The notes under the pieces: model-generated | Told to the model about the DNA's origin: nothing | Databases searched by the model: none | What the model saw: the letters and a program-made list of their open reading frames with translations, nothing else | Assembly (NCBI GenBank): GCA_036494675.1 | Contig: DASXOA010000008.1 | Span: 3,573 to 67,572 of the forward strand | Direction of reading: 5' to 3' | Origin: Rugosimonospora sp036494675 | GTDB taxonomy: Bacteria > Actinomycetota > Actinomycetes > Mycobacteriales > Micromonosporaceae | Length of the DNA: 64,000 nucleotides | Translations under genes and position numbers: made by a program | Part shown: positions 34,504-43,172 of the stretch, one piece after another | Numbering within the stretch: position 1 is the stretch's first letter | How the letters are laid out: each line of letters starts with the position of its first letter

Positions 34504-35391
34504 GTGGACCTACGCGACATTCTGCGAGTGGAACCGGGCAGCCGGGTGGATCTCGGCGCCATCGATCCGGCCGGTACCCCCGGCCTCCCGGACAAGGCCG
34601 GCAAACGGCCCAAGGCCTGGGCGCGCCGTGAGCTGGAGATCATCGGTACCGATCTCGCGTCCCACCAGGAGCGCCTGTACGCGAACGCGAAGGCCGGCGC
34701 CTCCCGCCGTCGCGTGCTGCTCGTGCTCCAGGCCATGGACTGTGGCGGGAAGGACGGCACGACCAAGAAGGTCGCCGGCACCATGAACCCCCAGGGCCTG
34801 CACATCGTCGGCTTCGGCAAGCCGACGCCCGAGGAGTTGGCGCACGACTTCCTGTGGCGGATCCGCGCCGCGCTGCCGATTGCCGGATATGTCGGGGTCT
34901 TCAACCGCTCGCAGTACGAGGACGTGCTGGTGGCGCGGGTCCACGAGTTGGTGGCCCCGGACGTGTGGCAGGCCCGGTACGAGAGGATCAACCACTTCGA
35001 GCGGGACCTCACCCGCGACGGCACCACCATTGTGAAAGTGATGCTGCACATATCCTTCGAGGAGCAGCGCAAGCGCATCGAGCAGCGGTTGGACGATCCG
35101 ACCAAGCACTGGAAGTACAACCCGGCGGACGTGGACGAACGGGGCTACTGGACCGAATACCAGGAGGCCTACCAGGACGCACTCTCGGCGTGCTCGACCG
35201 ACTACTCACCGTGGTATGTGGTTCCGGCAAATCGGAAGTGGTACCGCGATTGGGCCGTCGCCACCCTGCTCAAAGAGGCATTTGCCGACCTGCGGCTAAC
35301 CTATCCAGAGGGCGACTTCGACCTGGCGGCCGAGCGGCGCCGGCTCGCGGCCGCAACCAAGCCCGCCAAACACAGGGTGACCAGGCGGTGA
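34504..35391 (+). CDS. ppk2: Polyphosphate kinase 2 family protein
   Basis: This 295-residue PPK2-type P-loop phosphotransferase transfers phosphate between polyphosphate and nucleotides. Walker A is MDCGGKDGTTKK (about 78-89), the lid/Walker B signature is FNRSQYEDVLVARVHEL, and HISFEEQRKRIEQRLDDPTKHWKYNPADVDER is the conserved C-terminal block. GTG 34504 follows the purine-rich GGACGGATAGG. It lies upstream of the DUF47-Pit phosphate pair and in the same phosphate-rich neighbourhood as pst. Nucleotide preference (ADP or AMP) cannot be read with certainty. Confidence 0.9.
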   Translation: MDLRDILRVEPGSRVDLGAIDPAGTPGLPDKAGKRPKAWARRELEIIGTDLASHQERLYANAKAGASRRRVLLVLQAMDCGGKDGTTKKVAGTMNPQGLHIVGFGKPTPEELAHDFLWRIRAALPIAGYVGVFNRSQYEDVLVARVHELVAPDVWQARYERINHFERDLTRDGTTIVKVMLHISFEEQRKRIEQRLDDPTKHWKYNPADVDERGYWTEYQEAYQDALSACSTDYSPWYVVPANRKWYRDWAVATLLKEAFADLRLTYPEGDFDLAAERRRLAAATKPAKHRVTRR

Positions 35392-35442
35392 ACTAGAGTT
35401 CCCGGAGATCACCACCCCCCCGTACCGTGTGAGGTTCCCCGC

Positions 35443-36069
35443 GTGCGATTTCGACTGAGTCCCAGCGACAACTCCTTCTACGAATTCTTCAGCAGGGCCG
35501 CGCGGAACCTCGTCACCGGCACCGAGTTGCTGGCTGAGCTGATCCTGCCCGGAGCCGACATCCAGGCGATCAGCGAGCGGCTGGTCGAGGTGGAGCACGA
35601 CAGCGACGCGATCACCCACGAGCTCTACAAGAAGATCAACTCAACCTTCATCGCGCCGTTCGACCGGGAGGACATCTACCGGCTGGGTTCCAACCTGGAC
35701 GACGTCATGGACCACCTGGAGGCGGTCGGCAGCCTGGTCTACCTGTACGGGCTGACCAAGATGCCGGCGCTGCCCCGGGAGATGCACGAGATGGTGGACG
35801 TGCTCGACCGGCAGGCCAGACTCACCGCGGAGACGATGCCGCGGCTGAAGGGCCTGAAGGATCTTGAGGACTACTGGGTCGAGTGCAACCGGCTGGAGAA
35901 CGAGGGCGACCGGGCCTACCGGATGCTGCTGGTCCGGCTGTTCTCCGGCGAGTACGACGCGCTGACCGTGCTCAAGATGAAGGAGGTCGTGGAGGAGATG
36001 GAGCTGGCCTGCGACTCCTTCGAACGGGTCGCGAACACCGTGGAGACCATCGCGGTGAAGGAATCGTGA
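35443..36069 (+). CDS. DUF47 (PhoU-like) protein paired with Pit transporter
   Basis: This 208-residue, all-helical PhoU-like protein of the DUF47/YkaA group has conserved acidic metal-binding positions (EVEHDSDAITHELYKKIN; LDDVMDHLEAVG; CNRLENEGDRAYR). Genes of this type almost always sit directly upstream of a Pit transporter and are thought to regulate it. Here the stop overlaps the Pit start by 4 nt (GTGA at 36066-36069), so they are translated together. No PHO box is visible in the 51-bp upstream gap. Confidence 0.9.
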   Translation: MRFRLSPSDNSFYEFFSRAARNLVTGTELLAELILPGADIQAISERLVEVEHDSDAITHELYKKINSTFIAPFDREDIYRLGSNLDDVMDHLEAVGSLVYLYGLTKMPALPREMHEMVDVLDRQARLTAETMPRLKGLKDLEDYWVECNRLENEGDRAYRMLLVRLFSGEYDALTVLKMKEVVEEMELACDSFERVANTVETIAVKES

Positions 36070-37064
36070 GCTTCGAACTCCTCGCCACCATCGCAGTGAT
36101 CATCTTTGCGATGGGCTTCAACTACACCAACGGGTTCCACGACGCCGCCAACGCGATCGCCACCTCGGTCTCGACCCGCGCGCTGACCCCGCGGGTGGCG
36201 CTGGCCATGGCGGCGGTCGGCAACCTGATCGGTACGTTCCTCGGCGGCAAGGTGGCGGCCACCGTCGGCAAGGGCATCGTCCGGCTGCCCGAGGGTACGG
36301 GCAGTCTCGGCGTGGTGATCGCCGGGCTGATCGGTGCGATCGCCTGGAACCTGGTCACCTGGTACTTCGGCATCCCGTCCTCGTCGTCGCACGCGCTGTT
36401 CGGCGGCCTGGTCGGCGCGACTCTGCTCAACGCGCCCGGCATCGTGCTGTGGGGCGGCATCCTGAAAAGCGTGATCATCCCGATGGTGGTCTCACCGGTG
36501 GTCGGGCTGATCCTCGGGTACCTGGTCATGCTCGCCGTGCTCTGGATCTTCCGGAAGGGGCATCCGGGCACCCTCAACCGGGGATTCCGGATGGCCCAGT
36601 CGGTCTCCGCGTTCGGCATGTCCATCGGGCACGGCATGCAGGACGCGTCGAAGACGGTCGGGATCGTGCTGCTCGGGCTGACCGTGGGTGGGTACTCGGG
36701 GGCGACGAGGCAGCGGTGGTGGGTGGACGTGCTGACCGCCCTGGTACTGGCCCTCGGCACCTACTCGGGCGGCTGGCGGATCATCCGTACCCTCGGCCGC
36801 AAGGTCATCCACCTCGACCCGCCGCAGGGCTTCGCGGCCGAGACCACGGCGTCGGCGGTGCTCTACGCCGCGACCGCGTACGGGCTGCCCATCTCGACGA
36901 CCCACACGATCACCTCGGCGATCATGGGGGTGGGGGCGACGAAGCGGCTCTCCGCGGTCCGCTGGGGCGTGGCGGGCAACATCCTGGTCGCCTGGGTCCT
37001 CACGTTCCCGGCCGCCGGAGCCGTGGGCGCGATCGTCTACCTCGCGATCCGCCCGATTTTCTGA
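36066..37064 (+). CDS. pit: Inorganic phosphate transporter, Pit family
   Basis: This 332-residue membrane protein has the PiT signature GFNYTNGFHDAANAIATSVSTRAL at the N-terminus, GIPSSSSHALFGGLVGA mid-protein and the second repeat GLPISTTHTITSAIMGVGATK. Those are the two inverted PD001131-type repeats. It imports metal-phosphate with protons at low affinity. The start overlaps the DUF47 gene. The true start is GTG 36066; longer in-frame sequence upstream lies within DUF47 out of frame. The stop codon is inside a perfect 21-bp tandem duplication. Confidence 0.93.
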   Translation: MSFELLATIAVIIFAMGFNYTNGFHDAANAIATSVSTRALTPRVALAMAAVGNLIGTFLGGKVAATVGKGIVRLPEGTGSLGVVIAGLIGAIAWNLVTWYFGIPSSSSHALFGGLVGATLLNAPGIVLWGGILKSVIIPMVVSPVVGLILGYLVMLAVLWIFRKGHPGTLNRGFRMAQSVSAFGMSIGHGMQDASKTVGIVLLGLTVGGYSGATRQRWWVDVLTALVLALGTYSGGWRIIRTLGRKVIHLDPPQGFAAETTASAVLYAATAYGLPISTTHTITSAIMGVGATKRLSAVRWGVAGNILVAWVLTFPAAGAVGAIVYLAIRPIF

Positions 37065-37091
37065 GGCCGCCGCCCGATTTTCTGAGGCCGC
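37050..37091 (+). repeat. Perfect 21-bp tandem duplication covering the Pit stop codon
   Basis: The 21 bp at 37050-37070, which include the last codons and TGA of pit, are repeated exactly at 37071-37091. The remaining gap to 37209 contains no gene that I can support. Confidence 0.85.
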
Positions 37092-37209
37092 CCGGACAGC
37101 GGTCGACGCTGTCGGCTCCGCGTCGCTGCGTTTACTCAGCGTCATCACGCTGCCTACGGTAGGTGCAGACGCCTCAGCGGCGTGCCGACCGCGACCGCGG
37201 GAGGATGCC

Positions 37210-38247
37210 ATGCCGGACACCGCCTTCAGTGCCGGGAAGAACGGCTTCCACTTCCCCAACAACTTCACGAACCACCTCCTCACGCTGCACGTCCCGCTGG
37301 ACGGGGCCGTCGACGTGACGACCGGCGGCCGGTGCGGCGGCATGGCCTTCGCCGCGCTCGACTACTTCCACGCGGGCCTGCCCGTGCCCACCCACCAGAC
37401 CGGAGACTTCCGTGACGGTGTGCCACCGGACGGCAGCGTGCTCGCCGGCTACATCTACCACCGCCTCATGGACAGCTTCCTGACCGGATCGGCGACGAAG
37501 TTCATCACCTGGACCCTGCGCCGCGATCAGGACGTCCTCCGGCTGCCCGGCGTGCACACCCGGACCGGCCAGGAACTGGTCCGCATCAGGCAGTCGATCG
37601 ACCGCGGCGACCCGGTGGTGCTCGGGCTGCTCCGGTCGAGGCTGCTGACCGATCTGGGGGAGAACCACCAGGTGGTCTGCTACGGGTACGACGGCGACGA
37701 ACTGCACATCTACGACAACCGTGCGCCGGACGTGGAAGGGACGATCACCCCTCGACCGGACGGCTCATGGTGGCTCGCGGCCGGCGACCAACAGGACGGG
37801 TGGCGCGGCCTGTTCGGTCAGGACTACCGCCCGGCACAGCCGCCGTACCACGACCTGATGCTGACGTCCGGGCTCACCGTCGAGCCCGGTGCGCCGGTCG
37901 CCGGGGCGCCGCTGCGGTGCGGGTACCAGGTGCGCAACGTCGGCGAGTTCACCGCGCACGCGGAGCGCTGGCACCTGTCCGTACGCGGCCCGGGCGGCGA
38001 GGATCTCGACGCCGTCCTCGTCGCCGACGCCGCCGCGGCCGGAGCCCTGGAGCCGGGGAGCACGGTCGAGGTGAGCAGCGGTACGGCCGGGCTCGGCGGG
38101 CCGGGCGGCGAGTACACGTTCTGCGCCGGGTTCATCTCGGCGAACCAGACCGCCGAGGTGCTGCCCGCCACCGCCGTGGCACGCAACCGGCTGAGGCTGG
38201 CGGTACAGGCCGCACCGCAGCCGACCCAGGCCGGGGTCAGTACGTGA
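37210..38247 (+). CDS. Papain-like-fold protein with C-terminal Ig/CARDB-like domain
   Basis: This 345-residue protein has no signal peptide. The N-terminal ~210 residues carry GGRCGGMAFAALDYF (Cys 42), later ENHQVVCYGYD (His 153) and IYDNRAP (Asp 169/Asn 170). That is the order and spacing of a Cys-His-Asn/Asp triad in C39/papain-like peptidase folds. Residues ~218-330 form a beta-sandwich-like region (GYQVRNVGEFTAHAERWHLSVRGP) resembling CARDB domains. It may be a peptidase, a transglutaminase-like enzyme or an inactive fold; I cannot name it. ATG 37210 has an SD (GGGAGG). Its 3' end overlaps the convergent dehydrogenase gene by 11 bp. Confidence 0.7.
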   Translation: MPDTAFSAGKNGFHFPNNFTNHLLTLHVPLDGAVDVTTGGRCGGMAFAALDYFHAGLPVPTHQTGDFRDGVPPDGSVLAGYIYHRLMDSFLTGSATKFITWTLRRDQDVLRLPGVHTRTGQELVRIRQSIDRGDPVVLGLLRSRLLTDLGENHQVVCYGYDGDELHIYDNRAPDVEGTITPRPDGSWWLAAGDQQDGWRGLFGQDYRPAQPPYHDLMLTSGLTVEPGAPVAGAPLRCGYQVRNVGEFTAHAERWHLSVRGPGGEDLDAVLVADAAAAGALEPGSTVEVSSGTAGLGGPGGEYTFCAGFISANQTAEVLPATAVARNRLRLAVQAAPQPTQAGVST

Positions 38248-39307
38248 CGCCGATCTGCGCGCGGACGGCGTCCAGGCAGCTCATGACCTCCAGCGTCGCG
38301 GACAGCGGTACCAGTGGGCTCTCCGTCAACCCCTCGCGCAGGCAGCGCATCACCTCTTCGGCCTCGTAGCCCATGCCGTTGCCGCGGATCGGTACCTGCA
38401 CCACCTCGGCCTGCTCGCCACGGTGGATGGTGAACCGGTCGGGCCGGAAGAACGGCGACGGCAACTCGATCCGGCCGGTCTCGCCGACGATCGCGGCGAT
38501 GTTCGGCGAGGCCCCCACGATCCCGCAGTGGAGGCTGGCCAGCGCTCCGCTGTCGTACCCGAGGATGATCCCGGTGTTCTCGTCGACCCCCTCGGTGCTC
38601 AGCGTCGCCAGCGCCGCGGTGCGCTGCGGCGGGCCGAGGAACAACTGCGCGAAGGTGACCGGGTAGACACCGAGGTCGAGCAGGGCGCCGCCGCCCAGCG
38701 CCGGGTCGCGCAGCCGGTGGTCGGGCCCGAACGGCCCGGAGATCCCGAAGTCCGCGTACACGGCGGTCACCTCGCCGATCGCCCCGTCGGCCACCAGTCC
38801 GGCGATCTTGCGGATGGCCGGGATCGTGCGCATCCACATCGCCTCCATCAGGAACACGCCACGCTCCCTGGCCAGGGTCACCAGGTCCTGCGTGGAGGCC
38901 AGGTCGAGGGTGATCGGCTTCTCGCACAGCACCGCCTTGCCGGCCGACAGGCACAGCCTGGCCGCCTGGTGGTGGGCGGAGTGCGGGGTGGCCACGTACA
39001 CCACGTCGATCTCGGGATCGGCGGCCAGTTCGGCCCAGGAGCCGTAGGAGCGGGGGATCCCGTGCCGGGTCGCGAAGCCGCGGGCCGCATCGAGGGTACG
39101 GGAGCCGACGGCGGCGATCTCCGCGTCCGGCAGGAGGGCGAGGTCCTCGGCGAAGGTGTTGGCGATGCCGCCGGTAGCCAGGATGCCCCAGCGGATTCGG
39201 GTGGTACCGCGGTCGCGGTCAAGCGGCCGTTTTGGAGTGGTATCGCGGCCGCCAGCGGCGCCGAGGGACGAGGCGTCGCGGTCAAGCGGCCGTTTCGGAG
39301 TGGTCAT
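38237..39307 (-). CDS. Gfo/Idh/MocA family oxidoreductase
   Basis: This ~356-residue NAD(P)-dependent dehydrogenase has a Rossmann start IRWGILATGGIANTFAEDL, then VYVATPHSAHHQAARLCLSAGKAVLCEKPITL with the EKP catalytic-lysine motif, and GGGALLDLGVYPVTFA. Family members oxidise sugars, inositols or related alcohols. The first ~35 residues before the fold are unusual: they contain a duplicated TTPKRPLDRD segment encoded by two near-identical 30-bp repeats. No SD precedes ATG 39307, so the annotated N-terminus may really be repeat-bearing leader sequence. The physiological substrate is unknown. Confidence 0.82.
   Translation of the reverse strand: MTTPKRPLDRDASSLGAAGGRDTTPKRPLDRDRGTTRIRWGILATGGIANTFAEDLALLPDAEIAAVGSRTLDAARGFATRHGIPRSYGSWAELAADPEIDVVYVATPHSAHHQAARLCLSAGKAVLCEKPITLDLASTQDLVTLARERGVFLMEAMWMRTIPAIRKIAGLVADGAIGEVTAVYADFGISGPFGPDHRLRDPALGGGALLDLGVYPVTFAQLFLGPPQRTAALATLSTEGVDENTGIILGYDSGALASLHCGIVGASPNIAAIVGETGRIELPSPFFRPDRFTIHRGEQAEVVQVPIRGNGMGYEAEEVMRCLREGLTESPLVPLSATLEVMSCLDAVRAQIGVTY
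39212..39304 (-). repeat. 30-bp direct repeat (63-bp period) at the 5' end of the dehydrogenase gene
   Basis: Positions 39212-39241 and 39275-39304 are identical except for one base. Both are in the same reading frame, since the period is 21 codons, and encode TTPKRPLDRD. The repeat also supplies a TTGACC-like element, so it may be regulatory rather than coding. Confidence 0.7.
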
Positions 39308-39351
39308 GTGTTGATCCAATCATGTGCGGTTCGGGCAAGTAGGGTCGACGC

Positions 39352-40062
39352 GTGAGTCCCGAGCCCGTAGCGCGCCCCCGGCCGGCCGCGACCGTCCTGC
39401 TGCTGCGATCCCCGTTCGAGGTCTATCTGGTCCGCCGGGCCGCGACGATGGTCTTCGCCGGCGGCATGTACGCGTTTCCCGGCGGTACCGTCGATCCGCG
39501 CGACGCGGCCACGGACCTGGACTGGGTGGCGCCGCCGGAACGTCTCGGGCTGCCCGCCGCCGAGGCCCGGGCGGTGGTCTGCGCGGCCGTCCGCGAGGTC
39601 TTCGAGGAGACCGGTGTGCTGCTGGCCGGCCCGTCCGCGGATACCGTGCTCGCCGATGTCTCCACAGTGGACTGGGAGGATGCCCGCCACGCGGTCGAGG
39701 CCCGGGAGGTCGGCTTCGCCGAACTGCTGCGCGACCGCGGGCTGGTGCTGCGCGGCGACCTGCTGGCGGCGTGGAGCCGCTGGATCACACCCGAATTCGA
39801 GCCCCGCCGGTACGACACGTACTTCTTCGTCGCCCGGCTGCCCGAGGGGCAACTGACCCGGCACATCGGTACCGAGGCGTCGCACTCGCTCTGGGCGGCT
39901 CCCGCCGAGACTCTCGACCTGCCGATGCTGCCCCCGACCCGGGTGACCCTGGACCAGTTGGCCCGGCACGGCGGCATCGAAGCCGCCCTGGCCGCGGCGG
40001 CGCACCGGGATGCTGTGAACCCGGTGCGCCCACGACTGGTCGACGGCCGGCTCGTGTTCTGA
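39352..40062 (+). CDS. NUDIX hydrolase (NUDT19/RNase-like subfamily)
   Basis: This 236-residue protein has a split Nudix box, GGTVDPRD followed after an insertion by AAVREVFEETGVLL, with the REVFEETG core that binds the catalytic metals. The long insertion between the glycine and the REUXEE core is typical of the NUDT7/NUDT19-like CoA or nucleotide-sugar hydrolases. ATVLLLRSPFEVYLVRRAATMVFAGGMYAFPGG is the conserved N-terminus. GTG 39352 is used, with a 44-bp gap to the divergent dehydrogenase. It ends convergent with pstB. The substrate is not evident. Confidence 0.87.
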   Translation: MSPEPVARPRPAATVLLLRSPFEVYLVRRAATMVFAGGMYAFPGGTVDPRDAATDLDWVAPPERLGLPAAEARAVVCAAVREVFEETGVLLAGPSADTVLADVSTVDWEDARHAVEAREVGFAELLRDRGLVLRGDLLAAWSRWITPEFEPRRYDTYFFVARLPEGQLTRHIGTEASHSLWAAPAETLDLPMLPPTRVTLDQLARHGGIEAALAAAAHRDAVNPVRPRLVDGRLVF

Positions 40063-40125
40063 AGGCCGCCACGTTCTCGACACCGGCCCGGCAGCCGCCG
40101 CGGTCAGCCGGACGACCGACGATGG

Positions 40126-40902
40126 TCAGCCGAAGCGGCCGGTGATGTAGTCCTCGGTCTTCTTCACCGACGGGTTGGTGAAGATCTTCGCGGTCTCGGC
40201 GTACTCGATCAGCCGTCCAGGGTCGCCGGTCTGGTCGATGGAGAAGAACGCGGTGCGGTCCGAGACCCGGGCGGCCTGCTGCATGTTGTGGGTGACGATG
40301 ATGATCGTGTACTGGTTCTTCAGCTCGCTGATCAGATCCTCGATCGCCAGCGTGGAGATCGGGTCCAGGGCCGAGCACGGCTCGTCCATCAGCACGACCT
40401 GCGGCTCCACGGCGATGGCCCGCGCGATGCACAGCCGCTGCTGCTGACCGCCGGACAGCCCGGCACCCGGCCGGTTCAGCCGGGTGTGCACCTCGTTCCA
40501 CAGGTTCGCCGCCCGCAGCGCCTTCTCGCACGCGTCGTCGAGCGCCGACTTGCGGCGCACGCCACCCAGCCGCAGCCCGGCCACGACGTTGTCGTAGATG
40601 GACATGGTCGGGAACGGGTTGGGCCGCTGGAAGACCATCCCGATGGTCCGCCGTACCGCGGTCACGTCGACGTCACGGGCGTAGATGTCCTGGCTGTCGA
40701 TGGTGATCTTGCCCTCGACCCGGGCACCGGGCAGCACCTCGTGCATCCGGTTGATCGAGCGCAGGAACGTCGACTTGCCGCAACCGGACGGGCCGATCAG
40801 CGCGGTCACCGACTTGGGCTCGATCACCATGTTGATGCCGTCGATCGCCTTGAAGGCGCCGTAGTACGCGGTGACGCCGACCGCTTCGATCCGCTTGGCC
40901 AT
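40126..40902 (-). CDS. pstB: Phosphate ABC transporter ATP-binding protein
   Basis: This 258-residue PstB has Walker A GPSGCGKST, then FQRPNPFPTMSIYDNVVAGL (PstB-specific Q-loop region), signature LSGGQQQRLCIARA, Walker B VVLMDEPCSALDPIST and the H-loop VTHNMQQAARVSD. It energises high-affinity phosphate uptake through PstCA. ATG 40902 has a good SD (AGGAGT). It is the last gene of pstSCAB, 20 bp after pstA. Confidence 0.96.
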   Translation of the reverse strand: MAKRIEAVGVTAYYGAFKAIDGINMVIEPKSVTALIGPSGCGKSTFLRSINRMHEVLPGARVEGKITIDSQDIYARDVDVTAVRRTIGMVFQRPNPFPTMSIYDNVVAGLRLGGVRRKSALDDACEKALRAANLWNEVHTRLNRPGAGLSGGQQQRLCIARAIAVEPQVVLMDEPCSALDPISTLAIEDLISELKNQYTIIIVTHNMQQAARVSDRTAFFSIDQTGDPGRLIEYAETAKIFTNPSVKKTEDYITGRFG

Positions 40903-40922
40903 TGCCGACTCCTGTAGGGCGA

Positions 40923-42020
40923 TCACTTGTTCAACTTGGTCCGGCGCGACAGCAGCTTTGCCACGACCGTGAGGAGGAGCACGATGACGACCAGGGTCAG
41001 CGCGGCGGTCCAGGCCCGGGGAGGCCCGTACTTGGAGGCCGCGGCGGCCTGCTCGTAGATGTAGAGGGACAGCGATTCCTGGTTGCCCTGGAACGGGTTG
41101 AAGTTCCGGTTCGGGGTACCGCCGGCGACCAGCAGGACCGGTGCCGTCTCGCCGGCCGCGCGGGCGATGGCGAGCATGACGCCGGTGACGATGCCGGGCA
41201 GCGCGGTGGGTACCACGATGCGCATGATGGTCTTCCACTTCGGCACGCCGAGCGCGTACGCGCCCTCCCGCAGCGACGCCGGCACCAGCCGCAGCATCTC
41301 CTCCGTCGACCGGGTGATGGTCGGGAGCATCAGCACGGTCAGCGCGAGTGCGGCCGCGAACCCGGAGTAGAACGGGGTGTGGGTGGGCGAGAAGTGCGGC
41401 GAGACGATGAGCACCCAGAAGGCCAGGATGAACAGGCCGGCCACGATGGACGGGATGCCGGTCATCACGTCGACGAAGAACCGGATGGCGGCCGCCAGCC
41501 GGCCCCGGCCGTATTCGACGATGTAGACCGCGGCGGCCAGCCCCAGCGGCACCGTGATCAGCGTCGCGATTCCCGCCTGCTCCAGGGTGCCGACGATCGC
41601 GTGGTAGGCGCCGCCTCCGGAGTCGAAGGCCGTGATGTTGCGCATCGAGTTGTTGAAGAAGTTGCCGTCCAGCCGCGTCTTGCCCTTGTTGACCAGCGTG
41701 ATCACCACGGAGACCAGCGGCAGCAGGGCGAGGACGAAAGCGGAGTAGATCAGCGAGGTGGCCACCCGGTTGCGCGCCGCCCGTCCGCCCTCCACCGTGG
41801 TGGAGACGATCGCCAGCGCGATCAGGAAGATAAGGATGGCACCCACCACGGTGAGTACCCAGCCGCCGTCCATGAGACCGGCGACCTTGAACAGCAGAAC
41901 CGCCAGTACGGCGGCGCCGACCCCGGTCGCGATCAGTGACCAGAGCGGCAGGCGACGGGCCCGCAGCGAGTTCGTCAGCGGTGCGGGCGAGGGCGTGGGG
42001 ATGGTTGTCATGCTGCTCAC
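40923..42020 (-). CDS. pstA: Phosphate ABC transporter permease PstA
   Basis: This 365-residue permease has six or more membrane helices and the EAA-type loop MLRLVPASLREGAYALGVPKWKTIMRIVVPTALPGIVTGVMLAIARAAGETAPVLL. With PstC it forms the phosphate channel. The GTG start overlaps the pstC stop (GTGA) and has an SD GGGAG; an internal ATG at 42011 is less likely. It carries a hydrophilic N-terminal extension of about 25 residues. Confidence 0.95.
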   Translation of the reverse strand: MSSMTTIPTPSPAPLTNSLRARRLPLWSLIATGVGAAVLAVLLFKVAGLMDGGWVLTVVGAILIFLIALAIVSTTVEGGRAARNRVATSLIYSAFVLALLPLVSVVITLVNKGKTRLDGNFFNNSMRNITAFDSGGGAYHAIVGTLEQAGIATLITVPLGLAAAVYIVEYGRGRLAAAIRFFVDVMTGIPSIVAGLFILAFWVLIVSPHFSPTHTPFYSGFAAALALTVLMLPTITRSTEEMLRLVPASLREGAYALGVPKWKTIMRIVVPTALPGIVTGVMLAIARAAGETAPVLLVAGGTPNRNFNPFQGNQESLSLYIYEQAAAASKYGPPRAWTAALTLVVIVLLLTVVAKLLSRRTKLNK

Positions 42021-43132
42021 GCCGCACTCCCGAGGAACTCACGGCGCCGGTACACGATGGCCCGCGCGGTCATGTTGACGACCAGCGTGATGGCGAACAG
42101 CACCAGGCCGGAGGCGATCAGCGCGCCGCGGCCGATGTCGTTGGCCTCACCGAAGCCGTTGGCGATGTTCGCCGCGATCGAGTTGCCGCCGTCGTGGATG
42201 ACATCGGCGCCGATGCCGAACCCGCCGCCCAGGGTCAGCGCCAGGGCGATCGTCTCGCCCAGCGCCCGGCCGAGGCCGAGCATGACCGAGGCGATCAGGC
42301 CGGGCCGGCCGTAGGGGATGACCGCGGTGCGGATCATCTCCCACTTGGTCGCGCCCAGTGCCAGCGCCGCTTCCTCGTTCATCGGCGGGGTCTGCCGGAA
42401 CACCTCACGGGACAGCGAGGTGACGATCGGCAGGACCATGATGGCCAGCACCAGCGAGCCGAGCAGGATCGACTTGCCGTACGGACCGTCGCTGCCGAAC
42501 AGCGGGATCCAGCCGAAGTACTTGTGCAGCCAGCCGGACAGCTCGGTCACCGGTGTGACCAGGTAGTCCCGGCCCCACAGGCCGAACACGATGCTCGGGA
42601 CCGCGGCCAGCAGGTCGATCAGGAAGCCGAGCCCGTTCGCCAGCCGCCGGTGTGCGTAGTGCGACAGGCACAGCGCGATGCCCAGCGCCACCGGTACCGC
42701 CATGATGAGCGCGAGTGCCGAGCTGATCACGGTGCCGAAGGCCAGCGCCGCGATGCCGAACTGCGGGTTGGTCGGGTCGTTGGGGAACCACTCGAAGTGG
42801 GTGAGGAAGTTGGCCTTGTCGGCCCGGATTGCTGGTACGGCCTTGGCGATCAGGAAGACCGCGATCGCCACGATGATGATCAGGACGACCGAACCGGCGC
42901 CCGTGGTGAGCCAGCGGAACACGCTGTCCCCGCCGAACCGGCGCTTGGTGGGCAGTGCCCCGCCGCCTCCGAACGGGGCGCCGCCGCCTCCGGGAGTGCC
43001 GGTCTGCCGGCCGCCGGAGCGGTGCCGCGGGATGTCGGCGCGGGTGTCGTCTTCGACGGTCAGGTCATTCGGCGACTCCGCCGAGGCCGCGGAAGCGGCC
43101 TCGGCGGAGCCCGGAAACGATGGTTGGCTCAT
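42017..43132 (-). CDS. pstC: Phosphate ABC transporter permease PstC
   Basis: This 371-residue permease has a long, disordered N-terminus of about 65 residues rich in Ala, Gly and Pro. Membrane helices follow, with the PstC signature FGLWGRDYLVTPV and the EAA loop EEAALALGATKWEMIRTAVIPYGRPGLIASVMLGLGRALGETIA. It pairs with PstA and is fed by PstS. It lies 40 bp downstream of pstS. Confidence 0.95.
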   Translation of the reverse strand: MSQPSFPGSAEAASAASAESPNDLTVEDDTRADIPRHRSGGRQTGTPGGGGAPFGGGGALPTKRRFGGDSVFRWLTTGAGSVVLIIIVAIAVFLIAKAVPAIRADKANFLTHFEWFPNDPTNPQFGIAALAFGTVISSALALIMAVPVALGIALCLSHYAHRRLANGLGFLIDLLAAVPSIVFGLWGRDYLVTPVTELSGWLHKYFGWIPLFGSDGPYGKSILLGSLVLAIMVLPIVTSLSREVFRQTPPMNEEAALALGATKWEMIRTAVIPYGRPGLIASVMLGLGRALGETIALALTLGGGFGIGADVIHDGGNSIAANIANGFGEANDIGRGALIASGLVLFAITLVVNMTARAIVYRRREFLGSAA

Positions 43133-43172
43133 CGTCTACCTATCGATTCGTTCTACCTGTCGGGGTGAGGCG

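Noticed and set aside
40903..42042. Long minus-strand frame fusing a low-complexity region to PstB
   Set aside because: It is a read-through of another frame across pstA; PstB starts at ATG 40902 with a good ribosome-binding site.
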